DNA of 64,000 nt from Orthonyx spaldingii. Lineage: Eukaryota > Chordata > Aves > Passeriformes > Orthonychidae. A model generated the notes under the pieces. That model had not been told where the DNA came from. It saw only the letters and a program-made list of their open reading frames with translations, and ran no database searches. The stretch is taken from positions 124,001 to 188,000 of the forward strand of contig VZTJ01002482.1 of NCBI GenBank assembly GCA_013397795.1. Reading direction: 5' to 3'. Shown here one piece after another: positions 49,761-61,505 of this stretch; position 1 is the first letter of the stretch; each line of letters opens with the position of its first letter. The translations under genes were made by a program, and so were the position numbers.

Positions 49761-51087
49761 AAGCTCCTCAATACATTTTAAGCTCATTAAGGCTTAGCTC
49801 CTGCCAAGGACTTTCTGTCCCAAGTCATCCAGTGCTCACAGGTGGCACTTCTGGTTGGAGGCTGGAACTATAACACTGTCGAGTATTCATAGCTGAGGGG
49901 GCAGCACATCACATGTCTTTGGTCCCCGGCACCAGCAGAAGTGGCAGCAAGAGAGGGGCAGCTGGACTTTCCAGAAGCACCTGAAACTCCAGATGAAATT
50001 ACTGAGAGCTGGAGATGTAGTACTGGGGGAAAATCAGCATGTGCAATGCTGGGGGCTTGGAATGCATATATGTGAAAAGCAAGGGCACCAGCTGCAATTA
50101 AAGTCAGCTGCTTGTTACTTTGTTTAGTTAAAGCTCCTGCCTTGTTTTCTTGACCCATTTTTTTTCCAATATCTTTCCAAAAATGTTAGCAAAATGATTA
50201 ATCAAAAGACTCAACCTCAACTAGACTTCTGATCTAAAGAGTAATAAACTCTCTGATTAGAGGAAACTACAAATAAATACTTTTATCACATGGAATAACA
50301 GGTGCTTCTTTTAGTCAGGTGTGCTCAGTGATTGTGGGAAAATTGCTTTTACTACAGATTGTCATTAGTCACAGTATTTCTCTATGGGATGTATTCTGCA
50401 TGCATGTTCTAGACATCTGCTACTGCGGACTGAAACCTGAAAGTTCAGGTTGTTTCTTTCCAGCTTCCCATCTCTTTCCCTTGGAATAGGAGAACAAATC
50501 ACACTGGTAATTGTAGAGACTCTGAGATCTACTGGTGGTGACTTGCAGAGCTTATTTAATAGATCATGAGCTAATAAATATTATTGCTCTTGGAAGGGAT
50601 TTGGCTTGTGTGGAATGAGAGGTACCACATGAAGAAGAAAAAATGCAACATTCAAGTATCACATATTTCAAACCCTAAGTGAGGCAAGAGCCAGTGTAAG
50701 GGCATGTGTGCATGTGTGCTTTGTACCAGATACTGGTCACAAGAGAGCAGTGAATTGAAATTTCAATTGCATGGGAGTTCAGCCAGGTCAATATTCAATA
50801 ATGAATCTGAACCTTTATAATAGGCAAACAGTTGGACTGAGAGATACTATGTTGTGTGGTGATTCAGTCCTGAATCTGGATGCAGCTGAGCTGTGGCACT
50901 TCAATTTGCCTGACATACGATGTAAATGCAGTTTCCAGAAATCACTGGTTGGTGGTCCAAAAGATTAGTCCTTTGTTTACTCACAGAAAAGGTACAGAAG
51001 AAGCCAACACAGAGATTTCCGTGTACATTATGCTGAGGCATTCCCTTCTCCAAAACTGCTAGCTGACTGGGAGGAGACATCTCTCAG

Positions 51088-51112
51088 AAAAAAAAGAAAA
51101 AAAAAAAAAAAA
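51088..51112. repeat. A-rich tract (25 bp, one G)
   Basis: Eight A, one G, then sixteen A, followed by 'tccgggg'. It is low-complexity DNA with no retrocopy recognised upstream. Confidence 0.88.
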
Positions 51113-51582
51113 TCCGGGGAAGATCAGAATCTGCAATTTGCCTTAGCTCCCAACCTTCTTTAACAAGATCTCTATAAAGCTGTTCAGAAAATTTGAAATG
51201 TTGTTGGCTGGGAGCTACTCTTTTGCTGAGGCTCAGCTGTCAAAATTAATTGCTACTTACTAGTATCCTGCTCCATCAGTACCTCCAAAACATTTGATGG
51301 AGCTTACTGCAACTGTAAAATGGGCCAGAGGAGCACTGCAAGGACATTTTTTTCCTGTTCTAACAGTTCATGTTGCTATTTCTTCAGACTCAGTGTTAGG
51401 ACTAGTTTGTAGTGTATAGGAATAGAAAAAAAAGTAGCTTCTTACCACAACCCAAGATGGGACAAAGATCCTTATCACATCCTATAAATGGAAGAATCAC
51501 TCAAGGGAAGTCCATCACAGCTTGACTAGGGACCCGAGGCTAGCTGCCTCATTTTTTGATGAGTTCCTATTGGCGGTGAGTG

Positions 51583-51894
51583 GGTGCTACAGAAGAGCTG
51601 GAGAGGGACTTTTTACAAGGGCATGTGTGACAAGGCTGGAGGAATGGCTTCAAATTGAACAAGAGTATATTTAGAGTTGATATTAGGAAGAAATTCTTTA
51701 CCCGCAGGGTAGTAAATGGGTGGAACAGGTTGTCCAGAGAAGTTATGGATGCTCTGTCTCTGAAAGTGTTCAAGGCCAGGTTGGATGGGGCTTTGAGCAA
51801 CCTGTCTAGGCAGGTGTCCCTGTCCACGGGAGGGGGTTGGAACTACATGGTCTTTAAGGTGCCTTCCAACCCAAACCATTCCATGATTCTATGG
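51583..51894 (+). mobile_element. CR1 LINE 3' end (about 310 bp), frame well preserved
   Basis: It starts 'ggtgctacagaagagctgga' and runs to the tail 'ccattccatgattctatgg'. The plus frame keeps the CR1 ORF2 C-terminus uninterrupted from about 51655: VDIRKKFFTRRVV, then WNRLSREVMDALSLKVFKA and RLDGALSNL, and it reads on into what is normally 3' UTR. The core 'ggtctttaaggtgccttcca' is close to the usual form. It looks like the least-decayed CR1 tail here, judged by eye. Confidence 0.94.
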
Positions 51895-53459
51895 TATGTG
51901 CTGGATCTTGATCTTTCCACATTGCATGCCTCTCAGGAACTTTAATTTATAGGTATTTCTATTGCATGCAATCTTCAAGGCAAGAGTTAAATATTTGCTT
52001 TTCAGTTTGGTAAACGCTAGTTTTTTGCAAAATTTGTGAAACAGAGGTAGATCCAACCCTGAGGCAAAGGACAGAGCATAGACAGAACAGGACTTTACAC
52101 TGTCAGATGGTGAAGAAACTCATATCCCTCCTGCCTCTCTTAAAACATGTGGGAGACACTGAAGTCCTTTCAGTTTCATTTCTACATCTGTGCTTAGTTA
52201 GAAACAGTAAAACTAAATGAAGGGAAATGGTGACTATTGGGCTACCAGAAGTAAGTATAAAGGGTGTTTCTTAATATTAGATGCTTTTCCAGTCCAGAGC
52301 ATAGAGAAAAGATGTAAATGTCTCAGAAGAAATCAAGTTTCTGTTCCTCTGTGTCTCCTGCTGGTTGCCAAATGTTATGGAAGTCTGCCTGAGGCTCACT
52401 AACACTAAAACCATTATCTATCTAAATCTGGGGCAGCTGAAGTTGCATTCATATGTTCATTAGAGCTATTCTGGCAATAGAAAATGAAAGCTTCTGAGGC
52501 TATATTACATCAGAGACAAGTACTTTTTCATTCTCACAGTGCTGCTGTGGTAATATCAACACGGCAGGTTGCCCATCTCATGTTAAATTAAACCAAAAAC
52601 TGCTGCATACAATGACAATGAAATAACTCCCAGTACCCGGGCTGTTTCACATAAAACCACCTGGCTAATCTTCTCTGCTCTCTCTGCCTGTACAAGGTCA
52701 TAATGTCAAGAAATAGCAGAATTCCTGTGCTGCAGGAATTCTACTGGATTGCTGGCTGTGACCTAAAGATATTAACAAGGGACCTGAAAAAGTTCACCTC
52801 AATTCTGGTTTTAGGGGCGGTCACACAACTGCTGCAGAAACAGTCAAACTGGTGTTAAGTTGCTAAAACATAATTCAGTATCATACTTCAAAAGTGATTT
52901 TTCACATATCCAGAAAATTATACATTCGTCCTCTCAGATATATTTTCCCAAATAAAAAAGAACAATGTTATTGAATATTTGCAATGTAGGGTTTGTTTTG
53001 TGGGGTTTTTTTGTTGTTGTTGTTTTCCTTTCAATTTTCTTTATTTCCCGCATCTTGCTATCATGTTTTGAATTTATATTCTTTATCATTTTCATTGCCA
53101 TTAAATTTGAAAACCCAAGAAAAAGATCAAGTCTCCTTAGTGTCAAGCAATATAACAGAGTGGAGAAAAAGTGTCTGTGTGTGTTTGTAAAGTAAATGAA
53201 AATTGAGAGGCAAAAAATGGCTACATCCAAAATAATAGGTCCAGTAACCCAGTACTGACAAGGATGTCTCTGACAATTGCCTGAGCACATCAGCAGCTTA
53301 GCTTTGCCAAGTTTTCTGTAAAAAGTAATTGTACATGGGAATCTGAAGAACAGTTTTTTGTGATTGGTTATAGAGAATTTCCTAGTGCTAAAAACCTAAT
53401 GCAAAGGGTAGCATGAAGTAAACAATGAAAGTTCTCATTTCTACACCAATGCAAACCAC
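51895..53459. other. Unique non-coding DNA
   Basis: No gene is recognised. A (TTG)n-rich, T-rich simple stretch lies at about 52999-53030. The open frames over it (52934-53290 minus, 52965-53195 plus) are products of its low complexity. Confidence 0.55.
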
Positions 53460-54110
53460 AGAGGAAGGACCTGTGTTGTCAGTGATGACAGACATTGAGA
53501 AGGGAAGATAAGGAGTCAGATAGTGGGGAAAACAGAAGAGAGATTAAATGGAAGAGGAGAGGCTGATTATTAGAGCCTGGAGAGTGTGAGAGAAGAGCAG
53601 CAGGAAGACTATTGGCTAGGCCTCGGTGTTTAGCATAGCCAGAAGCTGAAGGCAGCAGGTCATGTTGAGTTCAACAGTGCCAGATCACTGTAGAATAGAA
53701 GCTGGGTCTCAAGAAACAATACAAGAGAGTAATAGGGACAAGATGATGAAGGTGTTAAAGGCACCAGATGTATGAACAGAAGAGTGTGAGGCTGGAGAGA
53801 AGCCAAGGCTGGTAGCAAGGTGAAGCAGGGCCAGGCCAGGCAAAAGCTGGGTGACAGGGGCATGGAATTTGCATTTAGCTTGATAGCAGACAAGGAGAGA
53901 TTGAATTGGAAAGGGTAAAACACAATCAGAGCCACAGAAGAATGAGCCCAAAGGGGAAAGGAGAAGGACAGAGAAAAGAGAGAAATGCAAGAAGAGGGAA
54001 ATGCTGAGAACTGTATTGTATATAATGAGAATGGTAAATGGCAGGTAGGAAAGACAGGGGAACATGCTGAAAATCTTTCAGTGAACAGAGCTGAGAAAGC
54101 TGATAGAGAA
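53460..54110. other. Purine-skewed block (A+G-rich plus strand)
   Basis: About 650 bp has a marked excess of A and G on the plus strand, with near-pure purine runs such as 53950-53968 and 53970-53985. The complementary minus strand is pyrimidine-rich and therefore poor in stop codons. That accounts for the 168-codon minus frame at 53660-54166 (Ser/Leu/Phe/Pro-rich), which I do not regard as a gene. It could be an old repeat that I do not recognise. Confidence 0.5.
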
Positions 54111-56598
54111 AGCATTCTGCAACAGCAGCAATTTCCTATGTTTTCGTATTTATAGGAATGACCCAAAAAAATTTGCAGTGTTCCTCATCTTACTTTTCTA
54201 GTAAAATATTGACATTTATTTTGTGTGTGAAGAGGATGTGCATGACTAAGAAAAATTATTTCAAACAAGGAAATAGCATTAGTTTATCCAGTCCTTGCTG
54301 CTTCTCTAGATACTTGGTATTTCAGACACTGTGTCTATGAAAGAAATAGCCTTTTGTTTGGTGCAGGAGTATTATATTGAATGGTGCTCAGAAAATATCT
54401 TCCCTCATGAAAACAGGGGGAACTGGGACAATAACTCCTAAGAATTTCGTGCCTCTATGCCTGACTGATCACTACACAGCTCCAGTTTTCCTCTGCCTCA
54501 AATCTACTGGCACAAGTAGACTTATCCTACCATAACACTGTACTACTGAAAGACAGATTCCCACCTCCTAATTGCATGCACCTCCTCAATGTTCCTAGTG
54601 GAGCATTTCCCATTGTATGAACTTGTGCCATTTGGAATTTTAAAGAGATTTCTGGGAACAGTAAATTTATATATGGTTTTCGCCTTTTAAAACAAACAAA
54701 CAATTCTCCAGGCATTAGAAAAATGAAGCTAGAGAGGAGAAAAAAGTTGAATGGGCAGATTTACATCTGCATATTTTCCAGAGTTTGGTTTTGGCTCATT
54801 ATAGGAAAAATGTAGCCACAAAAATGGCATGCAAATGAACACTATTAATATGCAAATCTACCCTTGTCCAAAAATGACACTGTAAGGAAGAAAACAGAAA
54901 TCCAAGGTAGATCCCTCAAGCCACTGTCCTTTCGTGTTTTCAGACAGAGAATTTAGTCATCAAATGTGCTGTTGGAGGAGCATGCTCAATACTGCTGCTT
55001 TATTGGAAACCAGAAGTGTGAGAGCATGGCAAGATCTCACTACAGCTGTGAATCAATAGATCACAAACTTCACCAGAGAGGACCCCTTTGAAGATCAGCA
55101 GACAACTGAGTCTTTTGCTGCTCTTATTTAGTCTGACATGTCTTGTCTGAGACTGAGAAAAGAGATGACAGTTTTCTGAGATAAACCCTGACCTGGGGCT
55201 GCCCATTCATTCAGCTGTTTTGGGAAGCCATTTGTTACAAGCCTATTCTCTACATACAGGGGGCTTGCCTTTCATCTTCTTGCCCCTTCAGAGGTCATTT
55301 TATAAGTTTCCTCTTAATAGTATCAGCTTTTTGGGTGAGTTGGGACAGATGAACACCATTGAGGAGAGGGGACATTATCCTGTGTTTGTAAATTCTGCCA
55401 TGACTCTTTTGTGGCTTATTACCATGTCTGAATACTTGATTAATGCCAGACAAAGAAGAATGCAGAGTGCATTGGTGCCAAATCAAGAACTGAAACTACA
55501 CCACCATCATGCACAAAGTTATGTGATTTAAAACTACACCATTTTAAAGAATAGCCATGCTGAGTTTTCTTACTTTTTCTTTTCTAATTAATTGAGGATT
55601 CTTATGTTTCGGACTTTACAGTGGTGTGTCTAAAATCTCTTAGCTTTGACTTTAATGAAAGTTGAGATTTCTCACTGAACTTCTGAGGAAGCATTTAGGA
55701 ATAATGAATTGTAAGGCTGACTCTGAAGTCAGCAGAACTAGTTACTACACATGAATGCCTTAGAGATCCAGTCTAAATTTAGAGCAAAGTTCTGCTCCCA
55801 GCTGTAGCAGTATGAGTGTGGAGTAGCAGACATAAAGATTTACTCCACAAAACATGAAAACATACATATACTGAAATGAGAAGGTACAGATGTCCACGGT
55901 TTTTTCTGTATTGTTAATGAAAAATAAAAATCTAGAGAAACTGGAATAAATAATGCTGTTTTGCAAAAACACAGACTATTTTCCAATTAGAAGTGGATTG
56001 AGATATTAGCCAATGATGTTGTCTAGATGAATATTATAATCTTAAATGTAGCCTTGAGTCAATAATTGTTACAGCCATCTACTCAGAATGTGTTCATCCC
56101 AGGAAATTTAGTGTATGGAAGAGACTGAAACCAGTAAGTTCCACACATTGTGCAGCTCAGGATTCATTAGCTGGAGGGTACTCTGTGGCAGCACTTGGCT
56201 GACATGGCTTTTAAGCTTGTTTTCTGCATAGTAAATGACCTGGCACTTCTGGTTGTCGACTAGACAGAGAGGGATTTGAACTTGAATGTTTCTGTATCTC
56301 CTGTACTATAAGTGTCTGCTTCACAAGTTGTATGTCCAAAACAAATTCAACTAATAAGTTTTGCTTGCTATCCTTCACTTCTGGTGACTGACTCAGCAGT
56401 AGCTGTAGGGCATGGGTTTATGCTCCTCTTTATCCTCCTTAGGAAAACCAGACATGGTGGGAAGCAACCTTTCCAATATTTATGAGTAGATGGTGTGGAC
56501 AGCTTCTTTGCAAAGGATGTAGTAAACAAATAATGCATCTGGTGCCTTTTGTTCTTACTTTTTGTAATCCTAGTTGTGTGTTTAATGCAAAATGTGCT
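54111..56598. other. Unique non-coding DNA with an octamer-motif pair
   Basis: No gene is recognised. The region at 54760-54860 carries POU-type octamers, listed separately. Confidence 0.5.
54829..54857 (+). promoter_or_regulatory. Pair of ATGCAAAT octamers 21 bp apart
   Basis: Exact POU-factor octamers occur at 54829-54836 and 54850-54857, in the same orientation. Their starts are 21 bp apart, about two helical turns, so both face the same side of the helix. A one-mismatch octamer lies on the minus strand at 54765-54772. This is a plausible enhancer signature, but there is no promoter or gene nearby to tie it to. Confidence 0.3.
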
Positions 56599-56641
56599 GT
56601 ATATTATATATATATGTACATGTATATATATATAATATATT
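56599..56641. repeat. AT-rich near-palindrome (cruciform candidate)
   Basis: About 40 bp of TA repeats surround a perfect TACATGTA centre (56617-56624). The arms pair outward with one mismatch for about nine bases each side, then degrade. Confidence 0.75.
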
Positions 56642-59600
56642 GGTTGATTTTTGATTTTGTTGCTGTCAAAGGCTTTAAAATTGGATATAGTTATGTAATG
56701 TGGGGAATATGCTGTATCCTTCTACATGAAAATCATCACTGCCCACCAAATATTACACAAAATGATTAATATAATATAATAAATATAATATAATATAATA
56801 CAATTAAATACTGACTCACAGCTGACACACTGTTGCTTGTTAACTGAGAAACTTCTCCAGAGCAAGTCAGATAGAGCAGGAATAAAAGTAGTGAAATATA
56901 GCTGTGGGTGAGTAACATGGAAGGTGAGTAGTCATTAGAGAGTAAGTAGAGCTATAAGTGGTTTTTAGAAGCCCCAAGGATTCCTGGCTGCCAGTTATCA
57001 GTGCTGAAAACATGTATTGAGCAGGACATGCAGAGTCAGCTAACGCCATGCCAGTGCTCCAGGAAAAAGGAACTTGAGCACCAGTAGGAATGCAGCTGGA
57101 AGGCTGATGAAGACCATTTGGCTTCTGCTGGCTGCTTCATACCTCACTGATTTTTTTTCCCTCCATCCAGTAATAACTTAGTCTCTCTCTGTTTCCTTTG
57201 CACATTATCCTATATTTATATAACTCTATAACCAGGACAGTTATAGCATCCGAAGTGGAATATCTGTCCCCTAGTCCCTCCCTGCAGTGTTGCTGTTCTA
57301 TGGTGAAGGCAGGGTTGGGTACTAACACCTTGCAGAGGGGCTGCCAGCTTCAGGCTATTTCCTAGGTCTTCAAATACACACTTCAATCAAGCTACATAAA
57401 TCAGACCCCTCTGGGCTTACAGTCCAGCCTGCAGCTGAATTTATTTTTCCTTTTCTGTTTACTGAAAGCTGCAATTGGACATATTAGCCTGGCAAAATGA
57501 TAAATTCTTTACCTCTTTCCTGTAGATCTTTTTTTCATTTTTTAAGGATTAGCCAGGCACTTCTACCTTTGCCAGGTAAGGTGAATTAGAGAGGCAATTC
57601 CTTTTGTCCCTTCCTTCTTTTCTCTTCCTGCCCTCCAAACAAGAAACAAAATTATTCCTGTTAAGGTAACAGCAGATAAACCAGACCAAATTGCTTTACT
57701 GCAGTAGTTCAATGTGCACTACTCTGCACAAAAATTGCCTGGTTTATAGTGCTGTTTGCTTTACACTGAGGTAAAGAATATAGATTTCAGAATAAGATCT
57801 TACAAAAACATAGACTTCTATGGCAGAGCTAAGCTGTAAGATGCCTTCTAACAGCCATATATAAATGAACTCCATGACAGTTCATACTACAGTTATAAAC
57901 ATAAAAGGGATAGAAAAGGCCTCACCTGACACCCTAACTAGTTTTTGTAAGTGTTACTTTGCATTCCTACAAGTCAAATGAAAATTCCCAAACGCTGGCT
58001 GTCATCCAGTGATATTTCCCCATGCCCTGGCTCACCACCTTGTGGCAGTGTGTGAAGTGCAGTGGTGCGTTGTAATTGGTGGTTTTTCTGAGCCCATGCA
58101 GACATCAAGTGTCATCAGGGAGCATTGCTGGGGATGGCAGCAACCTCAAGCCTTGCTCCAAGGCTCTTGGCAGCACAGGATACATGTGCCCGCTGCACCC
58201 TATGCCTGCACCCCAGCCAGCCAGACACGCACCAGACAAACTGAGTGTCGAAGAAATGGTGTTACCCAAGCCAGTGTCACCTCATCTGGGTGGCAAAATC
58301 CTTGGGTTAGTGATAAGAGAGCCTTCTGGGAAAGGATCACTTCTTGTTCCAATGTGACCTTCTGGACCTGCTTCAGAGTTGTCTGCAGCACAGCATCAGG
58401 TATTCTGGCATCTGGAAAACATATGGCAGGGAGTCCACAAGGTCACTTGCAGGGGCACATACCTCATGGTACTGGCACTTCTTTGTCTCTTAATTCCTTC
58501 CTGGTAGGGTTGCCATAGACCTTGAGAGACATATTCATATGCTTTGGAAAAGTCATTGGGGAGCCATGGCACAAGGATGTCCTTGAGATTATTTGAGTAT
58601 CATACTACTGTGGCAACTCTCAAAGCAACAGAGGCCAGCAGTGAGGTCTCTGCACAGGCCACTGCTGCAACTCAGAGAAGAAAAAAAGGCCACAGACCAC
58701 CATCTGAAATACTTCTTTTGTGATCTCTCATCCCCGCTCCTCTCTCTGGAGCTTTCTATTTATTTCAAGATGTAGTGAGAATCCCAGATTGCTGCAGCCT
58801 TGTCCTCTTCTCATGAGCCTTGGGGACACAACACGGTCTTTTCTGTAACTCCAGTCTCCCCAGTTCAAAGCAGGATGGGGTTTTTTGTGATTTTATTTAC
58901 TGATTGCACAACAAACAGAAGATGAGAAATGCTGCAGATGTGAGGTTGGAAAGGATTCCTCCCTTGAATATATATTGTAGAACAAAAAAGCCTCCTCGGT
59001 GACTCAAGAGTGGCTTCCTCGACAGAGGAGAACACAACAGTTTTGGGCTTTCCTAAGAAACTTCTGCTACCATGGCAGCCAGGACTTCTTGAGAAAGAGG
59101 TTGTTTCTGTGTCACAGGAAGAAAGGGTACCAAAATTTGTTATTAACGTCAGTACAATCATCCGGGCCAGAAGTTCTTAACATCTTGGGATTTATCACCA
59201 AGTAAACAAGAAGGAATGAGTCACTAGTAGCCCAAACTCTATGAAGACAAAAAAAGCCCCAACCTCCAAAACTAATAAAAGCTTTTCCTTGTACTCTGTA
59301 GTCCCGTTTCAGATATGAGGCTCTGTAAGGCTCCACGTACCTGCAGCTTTTGAGTGACAGGACTAAGAGGACTTTATTAAACCTGCAACACAGACACAAG
59401 CTAAAGGAGGAGGAGAAATTGATATTTTGATAGACATGGGGCAACTGTGTCCTCTCCTTCCGTTTGGAAGGTATTTTAGTTTGCTTGTGAAGCAAACAAG
59501 GCAGCATGTCTGAGATAAAAAACTCTTTTCTTGTTTCTTCAAAATCAAAATTTGTTAATGTTTAGGAAAAGAGAGGGGAAAAAATGTAATGTGTACCTAG

Positions 59601-61160
59601 AGGACCCATTCTTTTTGATGGAAAATAATAAATAAAGCAATGTTTGGTTTAGGATTAAGGAGTCAAAGTGTGTTTGTGCTGGCATACAGATCATTTCTCA
59701 GAATAACAGAGATGGAAAGAAGCCTTCCCTCACACCTGTGAGCTTTCACAAGGGAGCAGAGAGCACACAGCTCCCTGTCCTCACTATCAGGCAGTGCCCA
59801 GTGACAGTGCAGTGTTTTACTTTCCACTGACGGTAGCAACACCCCAAGACAATTCTTCACCTGGCAGCCAGCAAGAAATACATCTTGGTCTGGTCTGGCC
59901 ACATTACACACACAGTTAATCCCTGTAACTCCCAATACAGTTAAAAACTCTGATTTAGATCCTAGGAAGACACTGCCTTGCTATTTTAATGACCCAATTA
60001 TTTTTACAGTAGCTGTTACACCAAGACTTGGCTTCCAAACTCTTCTCTGCAGGTCAGACAGATCCCCACAAGGGCAGGGACTGTCGTTGCTGGCTGTGCA
60101 GGTGCCAGCAATGGCACCTGCTAGACACCAGTGCCATTTGCTGGCCGCTGCTGCAGGCAGGTGACTGAGTAATAAGCAGTTCAGCTGAGGACATGCTGTT
60201 GCAAGCTATACTTGCTGCTTTCCACACACCAGTTTGTTACACCTCCTATCTAAAAGTGCCCTGTATCAGCAGGGGTAGGCTAGGTTCAAATGTGGCTACA
60301 AAGCTTACATTCACCTGGGTGCTGGGGTCCAGCTGCAGTCCCCCTGTTCCTCCCCCAGTGGGTGTTTGGTCAGTGAGCAAGCCTCAGCATGAGCCCAGTC
60401 AGCACTTCTGGAGGCAGATGGTCTTGGGACCAGAGCAAACTTTCTCACCTAATCTGCTGACTCAGGATGCTTCAAAGCAATGATCTCATGTCCCTTTTCT
60501 CTCACCCTTTCTCACCTTTCAGGAAGCAACTGTTTATTGCTTGTTGGTTGGCAACTTGGTTACATTGCTGGTTTTGAAATCAAAGGCATCAGTAGCAGTT
60601 ATGCTCTGTCATTTCTGTGCTGACCTTCAAAATATTCTCAGCTAAGGGCCATCTGTGACTGCAGTCTAGCGTGCCAGTCAGGGATAACATTTCTATTCCA
60701 CAAGAATTCACAGCAATTTGACATTTATTTTCATTCTGAACTGGAATGAGAGCTCAACACACTCAGACTTTCCCTGTCATTGAAATTCTTAGTGCTACCT
60801 CAAGAAAAATCTTTTTTTATCCATAATGCTGCAGCATTTGATAAGGTAACAGTACTTGCCTTCAGTAATGCTGAAATATTGAAGTATAATGTTGGAAAAA
60901 ATTTATGAAATATTAATATGTTAAATTTAGTTTAGTGCTGCATTTAGATATATTGGCTTCACAATGAAACACAAAAATATATCTGAATGAGAAATTCAAA
61001 TATTTTGGGTGCGTCAAGCATAATTGGGAAAATAGAGACAGCAGATTTGAATCTGGTTTTGAAAGTGTAGTGGTATTTAACACATTTTTGCAGGATCATA
61101 TTTCTGATGAGATATTTTTCTGTCTTCTGTCCAAAAGCTATGGCTGTTTCTAATAGATGG
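56642..61160. other. Unique non-coding DNA
   Basis: No gene recognised in about 4.5 kb. It contains an (ATAAT)n-like repeat at 56767-56800, a pyrimidine-rich run at about 57598-57636, and the window's longest plus-strand frame (169 codons, 58009-58518). That frame has no start context, domain or splice sites that I can support, and a second plus frame overlaps it. Confidence 0.5.
56767..56800. repeat. (ATAAT)n-like microsatellite
   Basis: Imperfect TAATA/ATAAT pentamers, only about 125 bp downstream of the AT palindrome at 56599. Confidence 0.8.
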
Positions 61161-61505
61161 TGTCCTGGTTTAACCAAAATAGAGTGTTTTACCCTGCTCC
61201 TTAGTGCAAGAGTTCTGGTTTCCCTTCATTCCTTTTCCTGCAGCCCCTGGGACTGTTTCTGGGTGCTTGATGGTGACTGACAGTCTTCTGCTGAACTCAG
61301 TTAAGCTCTGTGACAGACTTTTACAGCTCCCTGCTGCAATATGCAGCCAAAACCCTACCCAGAAAGATCTCCTAAGTTGCCCATGTGCTGGTTGTTTGAA
61401 AGATCTGTGTGAGCACTGACCCACTGACTTATCCCCATTCCCTTGCCTTGACTAGCAGCAGTTCTGCTGCTTCTCCTTTTCCCACTGCTGACAACGCTGG
61501 CATTT
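61161..61505 (+). mobile_element. Probable avian ERV LTR, 5' part only
   Basis: It begins TGTCCTGGTTTAACC followed by 'aaaatagagt'. Many avian ERV LTRs start with TGTCCTGGTTT and have 'gatagagtt' shortly after. The composition changes sharply from AT-rich to GC-balanced at this point. I find no matching CA end with a target-site duplication downstream, so the element is either truncated or too diverged for me to close, and the right boundary is a guess. The overlapping frames at 61170-61424 (minus) and 61204-61419 (plus) are incidental. Confidence 0.4.

Larger units (their letters stand above)
46620..51582. other. Unique non-coding DNA
   Basis: AT-rich sequence with no recognised gene. It contains a perfect 9-bp-arm inverted repeat at 47246-47265, TA/TG-rich DNA at about 48440-48475, a motif-dense patch at 49600-49760, and an A-rich tract at 51088-51112. 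A 116-codon plus frame at 47892-48242 has no recognisable domain. Confidence 0.5.

Noticed and set aside
52934..53290. Overlapping frames on both strands near 53.0-53.2 kb
   Set aside because: They are produced by a T-rich and (TTG)n low-complexity stretch.
53660..54166. 168-codon minus-strand reading frame
   Set aside because: It is the pyrimidine-rich complement of a purine-skewed block. Its Ser/Leu/Phe/Pro-rich composition and lack of motifs fit base composition rather than a gene.
57810..57860. 'cttctatggcagag...gatgccttctaac' resembling a CR1 tail
   Set aside because: The expected order of core and tail is not kept and the match is poor.
58940..58975. 'gaggttggaaaggattcctc' resembling a CR1 core
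   Set aside because: No octamer tail and no 'gtccaa' downstream motif; too short to separate from chance.
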